Shown piece by piece: positions 44,854 through 53,768 of a DNA stretch of 64,000 nucleotides; position 1 is the first letter of the stretch; each line of letters starts with the position of its first letter. A program made the translations under genes and the position numbers. The notes beneath the pieces were generated by a model, which made no database searches, was not told the DNA's origin, and saw nothing but the letters and a program-made list of their open reading frames with translations. Source of the stretch: Lachnospiraceae bacterium (GTDB taxonomy: Bacteria; Bacillota; Clostridia; Lachnospirales; Lachnospiraceae); assembly GCA_017461725.1 (NCBI GenBank), contig JAFTXG010000001.1:49984-113983 (forward strand), in the 5' to 3' direction.

Positions 44854-45856
44854 CGTTGGTCACCTCCGACGTTTCCGCAATCTCATTCTCCCGCATGCGG
44901 GGATCGATCCGCTCATTGATGACCTGGGCGATCATATTACACAGAATCACCACGATGCCTGACAGGATACACAGGATCATCAGCAGATTATAATCCTGAT
45001 ACCGGGCGCTCTCGTAGGACAGGGTCCCGATGCCCGGGTAGGAAAACACCGTCTCAACAATGTAGGTGCCGCCCAGAATATGGGGGACAGAGATCGCCAT
45101 GATGCTCAGATAGGATGGAATAATATTCCGCAGGCAGTGTTTGAACAGAATATTCTTTTTGCTGAGGCCCTTGGACTTGGCCAACAGCACGTACTCAGTC
45201 CGCACCTCCTCCAGCAGCTTGTTGCGGATCATGTAGGCGTAGTACCACAGGTGATTCACCACCGTCACCGTCATGGGCAAAATCAGATGGACGACGCGGT
45301 CAAGGATGTCATCCTTATTCCCCACCGAATAGGCTCCGCTGCTGGGCAGCCAGCGCAGATTCACGGCGAAAATCAGAATCAGGACCAGCGACAGCCAGAA
45401 CTCCGGGATACAGCTGGTGATGGTTCCGACCTTGCAGATCACCCGGTCAAGCCAGTTATCCTCGTGCCATGCGCAAAAGATTCCCAGTCCCAGCGCCAAC
45501 ACGAAAATCAATACAAAACCGACGCCGCCGAGAATCATCGTGTTCGCCAGCCGTCCGCCGATGACCTCCAGCACATCCATCTTATATTTATAGGAGATAC
45601 CGAAATTTCCTTCCAGCGCGTTCTCAACCCAGCGGACGTACTGCACGTGGATGGGGTCATTGAGCCCCAGCTTGTCCTCCGCCCACCGGCGCTCCTCCAC
45701 CGACATCTTCTCCACCCGGTCACCGTAGTAGGAAACCAGCGGGTCGCCGGGGGCCAGGCGGGACACATAAAATACCACCACCGAGAGCAGAAGCACACTG
45801 AGAATAAAAATCAACAGCTTCTGTCCGTAGTAGACAAAGGGATTTTTTCGAATCAT
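44846..45856 (-). CDS. ABC transporter permease, OppB/NikB type
   Basis: 336 residues. LAPGDPLVSYYG near 39, and EAA loop LLAKSKGLSKKNILFKHCLRN. ATG at 45856 follows AAAGGAGG and shares ATGA with the stop of the ATPase gene. Forms the membrane channel with the OppC-type protein. Confidence 0.9.
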   Translation of the reverse strand: MIRKNPFVYYGQKLLIFILSVLLLSVVVFYVSRLAPGDPLVSYYGDRVEKMSVEERRWAEDKLGLNDPIHVQYVRWVENALEGNFGISYKYKMDVLEVIGGRLANTMILGGVGFVLIFVLALGLGIFCAWHEDNWLDRVICKVGTITSCIPEFWLSLVLILIFAVNLRWLPSSGAYSVGNKDDILDRVVHLILPMTVTVVNHLWYYAYMIRNKLLEEVRTEYVLLAKSKGLSKKNILFKHCLRNIIPSYLSIMAISVPHILGGTYIVETVFSYPGIGTLSYESARYQDYNLLMILCILSGIVVILCNMIAQVINERIDPRMRENEIAETSEVTNVG

Positions 45857-48006
45857 TCGTGTCCTCCTTTCATCACCAGATGACCTGGACAAACCTCCAC
45901 CATCCTGCCGTTTACGTCAGACATCGGCTCACCAGCAAGGCGCAATTCCACCTGACCGCTCCCCCCTGACTCATCCTGACCATTTTGACCGACCTGAGCA
46001 GAATCAAACTCACTGATCACACGACTTCGTTCAAGCTCCGGATCCGGCACAGGGATCGCCGAGAGCAGGCGCTTCGTATAGGGGTGTCTCGGGTTTTCAA
46101 ACAATTCCTTCGTCGGAGCCACCTCCACCAGCTTGCCCCGATACATCACACCGATCCGGTCACAGAGGTATCTGACCACCGACAGATCGTGGGCGATAAA
46201 CAGAATGGAACAGCCGTGTTCCAGATTGCAATGCTTGAGCAGATTGATAATCTGGGCCTGGATGGACACATCCAGCGACGCAATGGGTTCGTCGGCCACC
46301 AGAAGCTCCGGCTCCATGGACAGTGCTCTGGCAATGGCCACGCGCTGGCGCATGCCGCCGGAAAGCTCCGACGGGTATTTGTCCAGATAGGACTTATCCA
46401 TGCCCACATAGTGGAGCTGAAACTCCGCCTCGTTTCTGAGGGTCCCTCTCGCCGTCTTCATATGGTGAATCTCCAGCGGCTCAGTGACAATATCCGCGAT
46501 CTTCATGCGCTGATTCAGGCTGGAAGTGGAATTCTGGAAAATGATCTGTCTCGCGGTCTGCAAAAGCTTCTGATTTTCCTTGAACTGCTTTCGGTCACAG
46601 ACATCGATACCGTTAAATAAAATCCTTCCGCCCTGAGGGCGATAAACATTCATCACACAGCGGGCCACCGTGGATTTGCCGGAGCCGGACTCTCCCACCA
46701 GACCGAAAATCTCGCCCTTGCGGATCTGGAAGGAAACGTCATCCACGGCGCGGACAACTGCCGATTTGCTCAGCTTAAACTGGTGGGTCAGGTGCTGCAC
46801 ATCCAGCAGAATGTCGTCATGGGAGGCAGAGGGTTCCGCAGATTCAACTTCCAATGCCCCAGCCGTTTCACTCATTACCGGTGATTTTTCCTCAGATTCT
46901 GCACGCTCGTACTTCGCTGTGTCGACTTCTATCGATGCGATTTTCTCCGTCCCCGACACGTTTCTTCCTGCCATCGACACGTTTCTTCCCGCCACCGACA
47001 ATTTCATTCCTTCCACCGGCGACTTGATTTCCGGCGCACGCTCATGAAGCAGCCAGGTGGCCGCATAGTGGGTGTCCGAAACCTTGAACATGGGCGGCAT
47101 CTCCTCGTAGTCGATGTCCAGCGCATATTCATTGCGGCAGGCAAAGGCATCTCCCCTCGGCGGGTCCACCAGCGTGGGCGGCATGCCGGGAATGGTGTAC
47201 AGTTCCTGGTCTTCCTTCGCATAAGCCGGAAGAGATCGCATTAATCCCCAGGTATAGGGGTGTCTGGCATCGTAAAAAATCTCCCGTGCTGTTCCGATCT
47301 CCACAATCTTTCCCGCATACATCACCGCCACGCGGTCAGCCACCCGGGCCACCACCCCCAGATCGTGGGTCACCAGAATGGTTGCGGTATTTAATTTCTT
47401 CTGAATCTCCCGAAGCAGGTCCAGTATCTGCGCCTGAATCGTCACATCCAGAGCCGTGGTCGGCTCATCGGCGAACAGCATCCTGGGATTGGAAGCCAGC
47501 GCGATGGCCATGACACTCCGCTGGCGCATACCGCCGGAGAAATGGTAGGGGTACAGCCTGTACCGTTCTTCCGGCTCCTCGATGCCCACCAGCTTCATCA
47601 ATTCAATGACTTTATCATATACTTCCGACTTTGTCATCTTCGGATGGTGGATCTGCACCGCCTCGGCAATCTGCTTTCCGATACTGATGGTGGGGTTCAA
47701 GGAAGTCATCGGGTCCTGAAACACCATGGAAAACAGCTTGCCACGAAGCCGCTCCATCTCCCGCTCTCCATAATTTGTGATGTCCACGCCCTCCACCAGA
47801 ATACTGCCGCCCTTGATGTAGGCCTCCCTGGATAAAAGCTTCATGATGGCCTTGCAGAGCACACTTTTTCCGCAGCCGGACTCCCCCACGATGGCCAGCA
47901 CCTCGCCGGGCCGCAGGGAAAAGGAAACATCTCTCACGGCCTGAAGCTCACCCTGAGCGGTGTGAAAGCTGACGGATAGATTTTTCACTTCCAGCAAATT
48001 CGTCAT
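45853..48006 (-). CDS. Fused OppD-OppF/NikD-NikE ATPase
   Basis: 717-residue protein joining the two ATPases that are normally separate chains. Walker A GESGCGKS (41-48) and a second GESGSGKS near 440; signatures [14 protein letters not shown] and [14 protein letters not shown]. Each domain ends in the peptide/nickel-type extension ([20 protein letters not shown]). The linker (about 315-405) is low-complexity and contains seven-residue repeats such as [10 protein letters not shown] at 48006 follows AAGGAG; a longer upstream frame lacks a site. Confidence 0.9.
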   Translation of the reverse strand: MTNLLEVKNLSVSFHTAQGELQAVRDVSFSLRPGEVLAIVGESGCGKSVLCKAIMKLLSREAYIKGGSILVEGVDITNYGEREMERLRGKLFSMVFQDPMTSLNPTISIGKQIAEAVQIHHPKMTKSEVYDKVIELMKLVGIEEPEERYRLYPYHFSGGMRQRSVMAIALASNPRMLFADEPTTALDVTIQAQILDLLREIQKKLNTATILVTHDLGVVARVADRVAVMYAGKIVEIGTAREIFYDARHPYTWGLMRSLPAYAKEDQELYTIPGMPPTLVDPPRGDAFACRNEYALDIDYEEMPPMFKVSDTHYAATWLLHERAPEIKSPVEGMKLSVAGRNVSMAGRNVSGTEKIASIEVDTAKYERAESEEKSPVMSETAGALEVESAEPSASHDDILLDVQHLTHQFKLSKSAVVRAVDDVSFQIRKGEIFGLVGESGSGKSTVARCVMNVYRPQGGRILFNGIDVCDRKQFKENQKLLQTARQIIFQNSTSSLNQRMKIADIVTEPLEIHHMKTARGTLRNEAEFQLHYVGMDKSYLDKYPSELSGGMRQRVAIARALSMEPELLVADEPIASLDVSIQAQIINLLKHCNLEHGCSILFIAHDLSVVRYLCDRIGVMYRGKLVEVAPTKELFENPRHPYTKRLLSAIPVPDPELERSRVISEFDSAQVGQNGQDESGGSGQVELRLAGEPMSDVNGRMVEVCPGHLVMKGGHE
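46933..47037. repeat. 21-bp tandem repeats in the ATPase linker
   Basis: Five in-frame 21-base units sharing the core ACGTTTCTTCC; units two and three differ at only two positions. They encode the seven-residue repeats of the inter-domain linker. Confidence 0.75.
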
Positions 48007-48159
48007 TATTTTTCTCCTTAACACTTTCTCAAACTGCCGTCCCTGTGGATGCACAACCTCAGTGTGCTCTTCAGCGTCTGTCATATTTCCACGTCTGTTA
48101 TTTCTGTACATTTTATACCGGTCATGTTCATTTCTGCACATGTCCGATACGCGGAAAGA

Positions 48160-48180
48160 AGGACTGCCCGGGACAGTCCT
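48160..48180 (-). terminator. Attenuator-like hairpin between binding protein and ATPase genes
   Basis: AGGACTG/CAGTCCT stem with a seven-base loop, followed by only a weak T tract (TCTTTCC). It may reduce read-through so that the binding protein is made in excess, or stabilise its mRNA. Confidence 0.5.
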
Positions 48181-48205
48181 CTTTCGCCATAATCATCTTC
48201 CGAAA

Positions 48206-49744
48206 TCAATTATTTTCTATGGTCCACTCGGTCACATTCCAGAAAATACCAACGCCGTGATGGCCCATAACCGTCTCCGCATCGATCCCTTTCAATGCCG
48301 AAGCCGCCACATAGTCCGCATCCACATAGCAGATGAATGCGTAGGCAGGATCGTTCGCCAGCTCCACCTGGAACTTATCGTAGGCCTCAGCGCGCACCTC
48401 AGGATCGTCAGACTGGCGGGCCTCAGTCAGATACTGATCCACCAGTTCATTGGAATAACCGGAGTAGTTGGCCCCCTTATCGGTACCGAACACCTTGTAG
48501 GTGTGGTCATCCGCGTCAAAGGGACTTCCCCAGCCGATCAGATAGGCCATCTGTCCGCCCCAGTCCACCACGGTGGGAACCTCCACAGTGCAGTTGATGC
48601 CGATCTCCCGAAGCTGCTGGGCCGCTGCCTGCGCAATATCCAGACGGACCTGATCTCCCGCACCCACGCTGATCACAAAGCCGATCTCCTGACCGTCACG
48701 CTCATAGAATCCGTTCGGTCCCATGGTACAGCCCGCCGACTCCAGAATATCCTTCGCCTTTTCGGGATCGTAGCTGTACTGCTCCACATCTTCATTGTTA
48801 TAAATATTTCTCTGCAGAGGGCCGTAAGCCACAATACCGTGCCCCAGAACCACCGCATCCAGAATCGCCTGACGGTCCAGACCGCAGCAGATCGCAGGGA
48901 TGATGTCCCTATTCTCCGTCCAGTATTCATTCCAGAAGTTGAACAGAATACCGCGGTAGTCGGAGGTCATCATATTGTAAACGGTGTAACCCTCTTTGCC
49001 CTGGAAATTCTCCGAATCCTTGGGTGTGAGCAGTGCCAGATCCAGTTCTCCGGTCTGCATCTGCATGGCCTTCGCATTATCGTCGGTAACGATCTTGAAG
49101 ATGATCCGGTCAATATTTGCCATACCCTTAAAGTAATCCTCGTTCTTCACCAGCATGATTGCCTGACCCTCGTCCCAGCTCTCCAGCTTATAGGGACCGG
49201 TGCCCACGGGACTGCGGAAGAAATCGGACTCCTGCATATTCTCCCCCTCCAAGAGGTGCTTGGGCAGGATTGACATAGTCATGTAATCCAGAAATGCCAC
49301 ATTTGGCGCCGCCAGCTGAAATGAAATGGTATGCTGGTCAATCACGGTGATCTCCTGCACATCCTCATAGTTGGGCGCATTCTCGGAACCATTCTCCGGG
49401 TCCATGATCGCCTCAATGGTGAACTTCACATCCTCCGCGGTAAAGGGCTCACCGTCGTGCCACTTCACATTTTCCTCGAGGTTAAAGGTATATGTACAGG
49501 TCTCCGCGTCGAAGGTCCAGTCCTTGGCCAGACCGGGAACCACCTGATTGTCGCCGTCATGGGCAGTCAGACCGTTAAACAACAATATATTGATCTCACC
49601 GTGTTCATCCATAGCCGGATTGATTCGGGTGTAATCTCCGCTTCCGTAAACCAGCGTAGAGCCCTCATCATCGCCGGTCTGAGAACAGGCCGTCAAACAA
49701 AACACTAACATTACTGCCAAAATCAGACTCAATACTCGTCTCAT
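48206..49744 (-). CDS. Solute-binding lipoprotein, family 5 (peptide/nickel type)
   Basis: 512-residue lipoprotein: signal peptide with lipobox LTAC (Cys20), then the SBP_bac_5 fold with WTFDAETCTYTFNLEENVKW near 65 and VGTGPYKLESW near 160. The C-terminus GVGIFWNVTEW fits DppA/NikA relatives. Families with this fold bind peptides, nickel chelates or haem. Being directly downstream of larEBC, nickel is the best guess. Start ATG after AAAGGGGGACAG. Confidence 0.85.
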   Translation of the reverse strand: MRRVLSLILAVMLVFCLTACSQTGDDEGSTLVYGSGDYTRINPAMDEHGEINILLFNGLTAHDGDNQVVPGLAKDWTFDAETCTYTFNLEENVKWHDGEPFTAEDVKFTIEAIMDPENGSENAPNYEDVQEITVIDQHTISFQLAAPNVAFLDYMTMSILPKHLLEGENMQESDFFRSPVGTGPYKLESWDEGQAIMLVKNEDYFKGMANIDRIIFKIVTDDNAKAMQMQTGELDLALLTPKDSENFQGKEGYTVYNMMTSDYRGILFNFWNEYWTENRDIIPAICCGLDRQAILDAVVLGHGIVAYGPLQRNIYNNEDVEQYSYDPEKAKDILESAGCTMGPNGFYERDGQEIGFVISVGAGDQVRLDIAQAAAQQLREIGINCTVEVPTVVDWGGQMAYLIGWGSPFDADDHTYKVFGTDKGANYSGYSNELVDQYLTEARQSDDPEVRAEAYDKFQVELANDPAYAFICYVDADYVAASALKGIDAETVMGHHGVGIFWNVTEWTIENN

Positions 49745-49773
49745 CTTTCTGTCCCCCTTTGCTTGATGAGGAT

Positions 49774-49818
49774 ATTTTAGCAGACAAAAATATCCCCCAC
49801 AAGCCGGGGTGGGGGATA
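49774..49818 (-). promoter_or_regulatory. larC terminator overlapping a putative promoter of the transporter operon
   Basis: Stem TATCCCCCAC/GTGGGGGATA (49791-49818) with TTTTT behind it on the minus strand. TTGTGG (49797-49802), 17 bases, TAAAAT (49774-49779) would start a new transcript from within the terminator. The terminator is convincing, the promoter less so. Confidence 0.55.
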
Positions 49819-49901
49819 AACATTTAACGAGGATTGTATTTTTTCAGATACGCAGACCTACTCCTTTGGGCTACAGGCGCCTATTCACCAACACGCTAAT
49901 C

Positions 49902-51182
49902 TCACACTCCAAGCTTATCCTTCACCTCAGAGAGGCTCATACCCTGCTCCCTGGCGATCCGAGCCAGATCTTCGTACTCGTATTTGGAGCGGATGACCCC
50001 GTAGCCATAGCTGTCCTTGCGGCGGATCTCACCAAAGGGTGTGTCAACGGCCGCAATCGTCCGCTCCAGCGTATAGCGGTCACAGTCCTTTTCCCGAATG
50101 CCCAGAGTAGTAGTATGCTTAAACAGAAGCCGTACCATTTTTTCTTTATCACCTTCCCGACAGATCACACAGATCATGGTGCCGGGTCTGGATTTTTTCA
50201 TCCCGATGGGAATCGTAAAGACATCCATGGCACCGCCGGCGATCAGCTCCTCCAGCGCAAAGCCCATCTCCTCGCCGGTCATATCGTCCACATTGCAATT
50301 CAGCTCCACGATCTTTCCGGTCTGATCTTCCCGCTCGCCAAGCATTGCCCGAACACAGTTTGCCCGCTCAAAATCCTTTTTGCCCATGCCATAGCCGATA
50401 TTCTGTATTTTCATCACCGGCATCTCGCCGAAACGATCCACAAAATGGCGCAGTAATGCAGCTCCGGTAGGTGTACACAGCTCGCCCTGTATCCGTCCGG
50501 CGTACACCGGAATATCCCTCAGCAGATAAGCTGTCGCAGGCGCAGGTACCGGCAGTATCCCATGTGCGCAGCGCACCGTACCGTAGCCCACATGGACAGG
50601 GGACGCGATCACCTCGTCCGGCCTGATCCGATCCATCAACAGGCAGACCGCCGTAATGTCCGCGACCGCATCCATGGACCCGACCTCATGGAAATGGATG
50701 TGCTCCACCGGAACGCCGTGGACATGGCTCTCCGCCTTGGCGATCAGGTCGTAGACTGCGAGAATGTCGGATTTCACGTTTTCCGGAATGGTTAAGTGGC
50801 TCACAATATGCTGAATCTCAGAGAGACCGTTATGGGCGTAACCTTCGTGCGTGCCATGAGTGTGCGAATGATGTACATGATTTCCATGACTCGCCTCGTC
50901 ATTCACTGTCTCATGGCTGTGTATATGTCCGTGATCGTGGCTGTGTACATGGCTATGCTCATGCAGGTGCTCGTCCTCCTCCACCTCATTCACCTTCACG
51001 GTAAAATGAGTTCCGGTGATCCCGCACTTGACGGACGACTCTTTGGTCATCACCACACCGGGGATCCCCAGTCCATTGAGCTCCTCTATAAATCTATCCG
51101 GATCCGGCAATAACTCCATCAGCGCACTACAGAGCATGTCTCCTGCAGCACCCATGCCCAGATCGAGGTAAAGTGTCTTCAT
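49902..51182 (-). CDS. larC: LarC, nickel insertase for the nickel-pincer cofactor
   Basis: CTP-dependent nickel insertion into the pyridinium dithioacid precursor, final step of the nickel-pincer nucleotide made for lactate racemase-type enzymes. 426 residues in one frame, unlike Lactiplantibacillus plantarum where LarC1 and LarC2 are joined by frameshifting. The N-terminus is LYLDLGMGAAGDML. Residues 72-117 contain 18 His, many in every second position, a likely nickel-binding loop. Its ATG overlaps the larB stop (ATGA). No larA is seen in the window. Confidence 0.93.
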   Translation of the reverse strand: MKTLYLDLGMGAAGDMLCSALMELLPDPDRFIEELNGLGIPGVVMTKESSVKCGITGTHFTVKVNEVEEDEHLHEHSHVHSHDHGHIHSHETVNDEASHGNHVHHSHTHGTHEGYAHNGLSEIQHIVSHLTIPENVKSDILAVYDLIAKAESHVHGVPVEHIHFHEVGSMDAVADITAVCLLMDRIRPDEVIASPVHVGYGTVRCAHGILPVPAPATAYLLRDIPVYAGRIQGELCTPTGAALLRHFVDRFGEMPVMKIQNIGYGMGKKDFERANCVRAMLGEREDQTGKIVELNCNVDDMTGEEMGFALEELIAGGAMDVFTIPIGMKKSRPGTMICVICREGDKEKMVRLLFKHTTTLGIREKDCDRYTLERTIAAVDTPFGEIRRKDSYGYGVIRSKYEYEDLARIAREQGMSLSEVKDKLGV

Positions 51183-51934
51183 CGTTTAGCCTCCGTGTGA
51201 TTGATCATGTTGGCCAGATACCCGGCTCCGAAGCCATTGTCTATGTTCACGACGCTGACCCCGCTGGCGCAGGAATTCAACATGGCAAGCAGTGCGGACA
51301 CACCGCCAAACGCCGCGCCGTAACCCACACTGGTGGGAACCGCGATCACGGGGCAGTCCGCCAGACCGCCGATGACACTGGCCAGCGCGCCCTCCATACC
51401 GGCAATGGCGACGATCACCGTCGCGCTCATGATCTCATCCATGTGGGAAAGCAGACGGTGAATGCCCGCCACACCAACGTCATAGAGGCGAACCACCTCA
51501 TTGCCCAGAATCTCCGCCGTCAGCGCAGCCTCCTCCGCCACCGGGATGTCGCTGGTGCCGCCGGTGGCTACCACGATCTTTCCGATACCGCCGGGAGAAG
51601 GGAACCCTCCCACGATACCGACTTTCGCTTCTTTTCGATAGTCCAGCTCCACCTTAGCGCTGAGATACTCCGCCGCCTCCGGTGCCATCCGGGTGATCAG
51701 CACACGCTCCTGACCGTTTTTCTGCATGGTCTCCACGATACCGGCAATCTGCTCCGGAGTCTTTCCGGCTCCGTAGATTACCTCCGCCGCACCCTGCCGG
51801 ATCTTCCGGTGCAAATCCACCTTAGCATATCCGATATCCTCAAAAGGGGCGGTCTTAATCTTCATCAGGGCATCATCCACCGATGTCTCCCCTGCCTTCA
51901 CCGCCTCCAGTATCTGTCTGATCTCACTGTTCAT
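51179..51934 (-). CDS. larB: LarB, nickel-pincer cofactor biosynthesis carboxylase/hydrolase
   Basis: Carboxylates the pyridinium ring of nicotinic acid adenine dinucleotide and hydrolyses the phosphoanhydride, the first cofactor step. 251 residues with the PurE-like domain: AGTSDIPVAEEAALTAE-like block (TGGTSDIPVAEEA), GVAGIHRLLSH, AIAGMEGALASVIGGLAD and PTSVGYGA. Start ATG at 51934 after GGAGGTGCACA. Coupled to larC. Confidence 0.94.
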   Translation of the reverse strand: MNSEIRQILEAVKAGETSVDDALMKIKTAPFEDIGYAKVDLHRKIRQGAAEVIYGAGKTPEQIAGIVETMQKNGQERVLITRMAPEAAEYLSAKVELDYRKEAKVGIVGGFPSPGGIGKIVVATGGTSDIPVAEEAALTAEILGNEVVRLYDVGVAGIHRLLSHMDEIMSATVIVAIAGMEGALASVIGGLADCPVIAVPTSVGYGAAFGGVSALLAMLNSCASGVSVVNIDNGFGAGYLANMINHTEAKR

Positions 51935-51996
51935 TGTGCACCTCCGATTCCTGTCCGATCTCAGCATGCTCCGCCATCCCGGCGGACCAGATGGAT

Positions 51997-52752
51997 TTAC
52001 TGCTCCCCTCGCATCTCAAGATCCAGCACCACTGAATCATAGTATTTCTTTAACTCGGCAACGATGGCCTCTCGATTATTCAAAATGATCTCCAGACCAT
52101 AACCCGGCACCTGAAGCTTGGCCGTATTTCCCATCATCCGCACCCGGAAATCCCGCAGTCCCAGTCCACTTAAAAAGCCCTCCGCGGCCTCCGTCTTCCA
52201 CAATTTTTCCGCTGTGATCACTTCTCCGGTGGGGATGCGTGTAGCCAGACAGGCATAGGCTGGCTTGTCCCAGGTAAATAACCCGGCTTCTTTGGAAAGC
52301 TTTCGGATCTCCGCTTTGGTCAGCCCGCATTCTCTCAAGGGTGAACGAACCGAAAGTTCTCTCAGCGCACGCATGCCTGGGCGGTCTCCCGCATCATCGG
52401 AGGCATTTGTCCCGTCCAGCACCAGCGTGTAGCCGTCCGCCTTTGCCTTTTCGGTCAGCAGACTGAACAGCTTCTGTTTACAGTAATAGCACCGATCGGC
52501 AGGATTTACGGTCACTTCATCTTCACAGAGAATATCACAGGGAATGATCTCCATGTCAGCGCCCAGCTCCTCTGCCAGCCGCTTCGCATCATCCAGCTCA
52601 AACTGAGGCTGGAACGCAGTCTTCACATAATAGGCCTTCACCTCGGCACCGCATTTCATCGCCGCATAGAGCAGGTAAGCCGAATCCACACCGCCGGAGA
52701 AGGCGATGGCCGCCTTGGGATTTTCCATAAAAAACGCTGATAACGTTACCAT
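51997..52752 (-). CDS. larE: LarE, sulfur insertase, three-cysteine type
   Basis: ATP-dependent PP-loop protein adding sulfur to the cofactor precursor. 251 residues. PP-loop SGGVDS at 19-24; Cys88 and Cys91 in RCYYCK and Cys168 in PAYACLATR. Three such cysteines mark LarE proteins that carry a [4Fe-4S] cluster and act catalytically, in contrast to the single sacrificial Cys of L. plantarum LarE. I chose the ATG at 52752 behind AAAGAGGT. First gene of larE-larB-larC. Confidence 0.93.
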   Translation of the reverse strand: MVTLSAFFMENPKAAIAFSGGVDSAYLLYAAMKCGAEVKAYYVKTAFQPQFELDDAKRLAEELGADMEIIPCDILCEDEVTVNPADRCYYCKQKLFSLLTEKAKADGYTLVLDGTNASDDAGDRPGMRALRELSVRSPLRECGLTKAEIRKLSKEAGLFTWDKPAYACLATRIPTGEVITAEKLWKTEAAEGFLSGLGLRDFRVRMMGNTAKLQVPGYGLEIILNNREAIVAELKKYYDSVVLDLEMRGEQ

Positions 52753-52786
52753 ATTTACCTCTTTATGACAACCGAATTTCCTAATG

Positions 52787-52820
52787 AAAAAGGCACATAA
52801 ACCACAACGATTTATATGCC
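52787..52820 (-). terminator. Intrinsic terminator at the 5' end of the larE transcript
   Basis: On the minus strand GGCATATAAATC pairs with GTTTATGTGCC (11 pairs, two G-U), followed by TTTTTC. It starts just after the predicted +1 of the larE promoter and can also end transcripts from the VanW gene. Confidence 0.65.
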
Positions 52821-52824
52821 TCTC

Positions 52825-52853
52825 AGTATAACATAATTGATTGATAATTTCAA
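52825..52853 (-). promoter_or_regulatory. Promoter of the larEBC operon
   Basis: TTGAAA, 17 bases, TATACT on the minus strand, about 70 bases before larE. Confidence 0.75.
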
Positions 52854-52901
52854 TCTGCCAAAATGTAATCGATTGCTCTGTCACACACTGCATTTACAGC
52901 T

Positions 52902-53714
52902 TCACGGCTCCCTGTCTTCGAGCATCGGATCGTACATCATCAGCGCATGATTCTCGGTGATGTATTCGTCATCCACCAATTCTCCATCCAGATCATAAAC
53001 CCGCCGGGCAATCACATTATTGCGGGAATATTTTCCGAACAGTTCCATCTGCATGTAATGCTCCCGCTCATAAATCTCGTAGGTGAAGCTGGGCTTTGCC
53101 TCGCCCAGGATCTGCCCGTGAAGATATCCTCCGTCAAGCCATACACGGATCTGAAAGGGGAACCCGGTGTTGTTGGTCAGCATCAGATCCCGGTAATTGT
53201 ACACGCAGGTGGCTCCGCAGCCAAAGGGGATCGTGCGGTTGGCATCGGGAAACACATCGTAGCTGTGGCGGTATCGTTCCGTCACCGTCAGCGGCGAATG
53301 GAGCGCCATCCAGTACAGCAGATTGGACAGTTGGCAAAGACCTCCGCCGATCCCCTCCCTGACCTGGCCATAAAACAACTCCATCCCGGGAAGATACCCC
53401 TTGCTCTTTGTGGGCCTCCCAATCAACTTCCAGTAGGAAAAGGTCTCGCCGGGCCTGATCATGATCCCGTCGATCCGCGCCGCCGCAAGCTCCAGATTTT
53501 TGACTTTATTGTGCTGCAGATACATATCCGCCCCTCTGAGCCTTCGCAGCAGAGGAGTCTGATGATGAATGTATTCGTAGGGCAGCGCAGTCTCCTGCCT
53601 CAATTTGGCAAGCCGGTATTTTCCGCTGAGCCAGAGCAGATACCGCCGCAGACAGTAATACTGAGTACCGCACCAGATGCGAAGGGCTGTACGCTGTTTA
53701 GGTTTTTGCATCAT
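52902..53714 (-). CDS. VanW-family protein
   Basis: 270 residues without a signal peptide. VanW domain from about residue 88: IRPGETFSYWKLIGRPTKSK, then GGGLCQLSNLLYWMALHSPL and FGCGATCVYNYRDL. First found in vanB clusters, but most members have no proven role and no van genes are nearby. ATG after AAGGAGAAG. Confidence 0.88.
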   Translation of the reverse strand: MMQKPKQRTALRIWCGTQYYCLRRYLLWLSGKYRLAKLRQETALPYEYIHHQTPLLRRLRGADMYLQHNKVKNLELAAARIDGIMIRPGETFSYWKLIGRPTKSKGYLPGMELFYGQVREGIGGGLCQLSNLLYWMALHSPLTVTERYRHSYDVFPDANRTIPFGCGATCVYNYRDLMLTNNTGFPFQIRVWLDGGYLHGQILGEAKPSFTYEIYEREHYMQMELFGKYSRNNVIARRVYDLDGELVDDEYITENHALMMYDPMLEDREP

Positions 53715-53768
53715 AATCGCTTCTCCTTATCCTCATTCCCCTGTGAACCAGTCAAGCGGAACATCTCC

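Noticed and set aside
48062..49273. 403-codon open frame antisense to the binding lipoprotein gene
   Set aside because: Shadow of a well-supported gene with signal peptide and family motifs.
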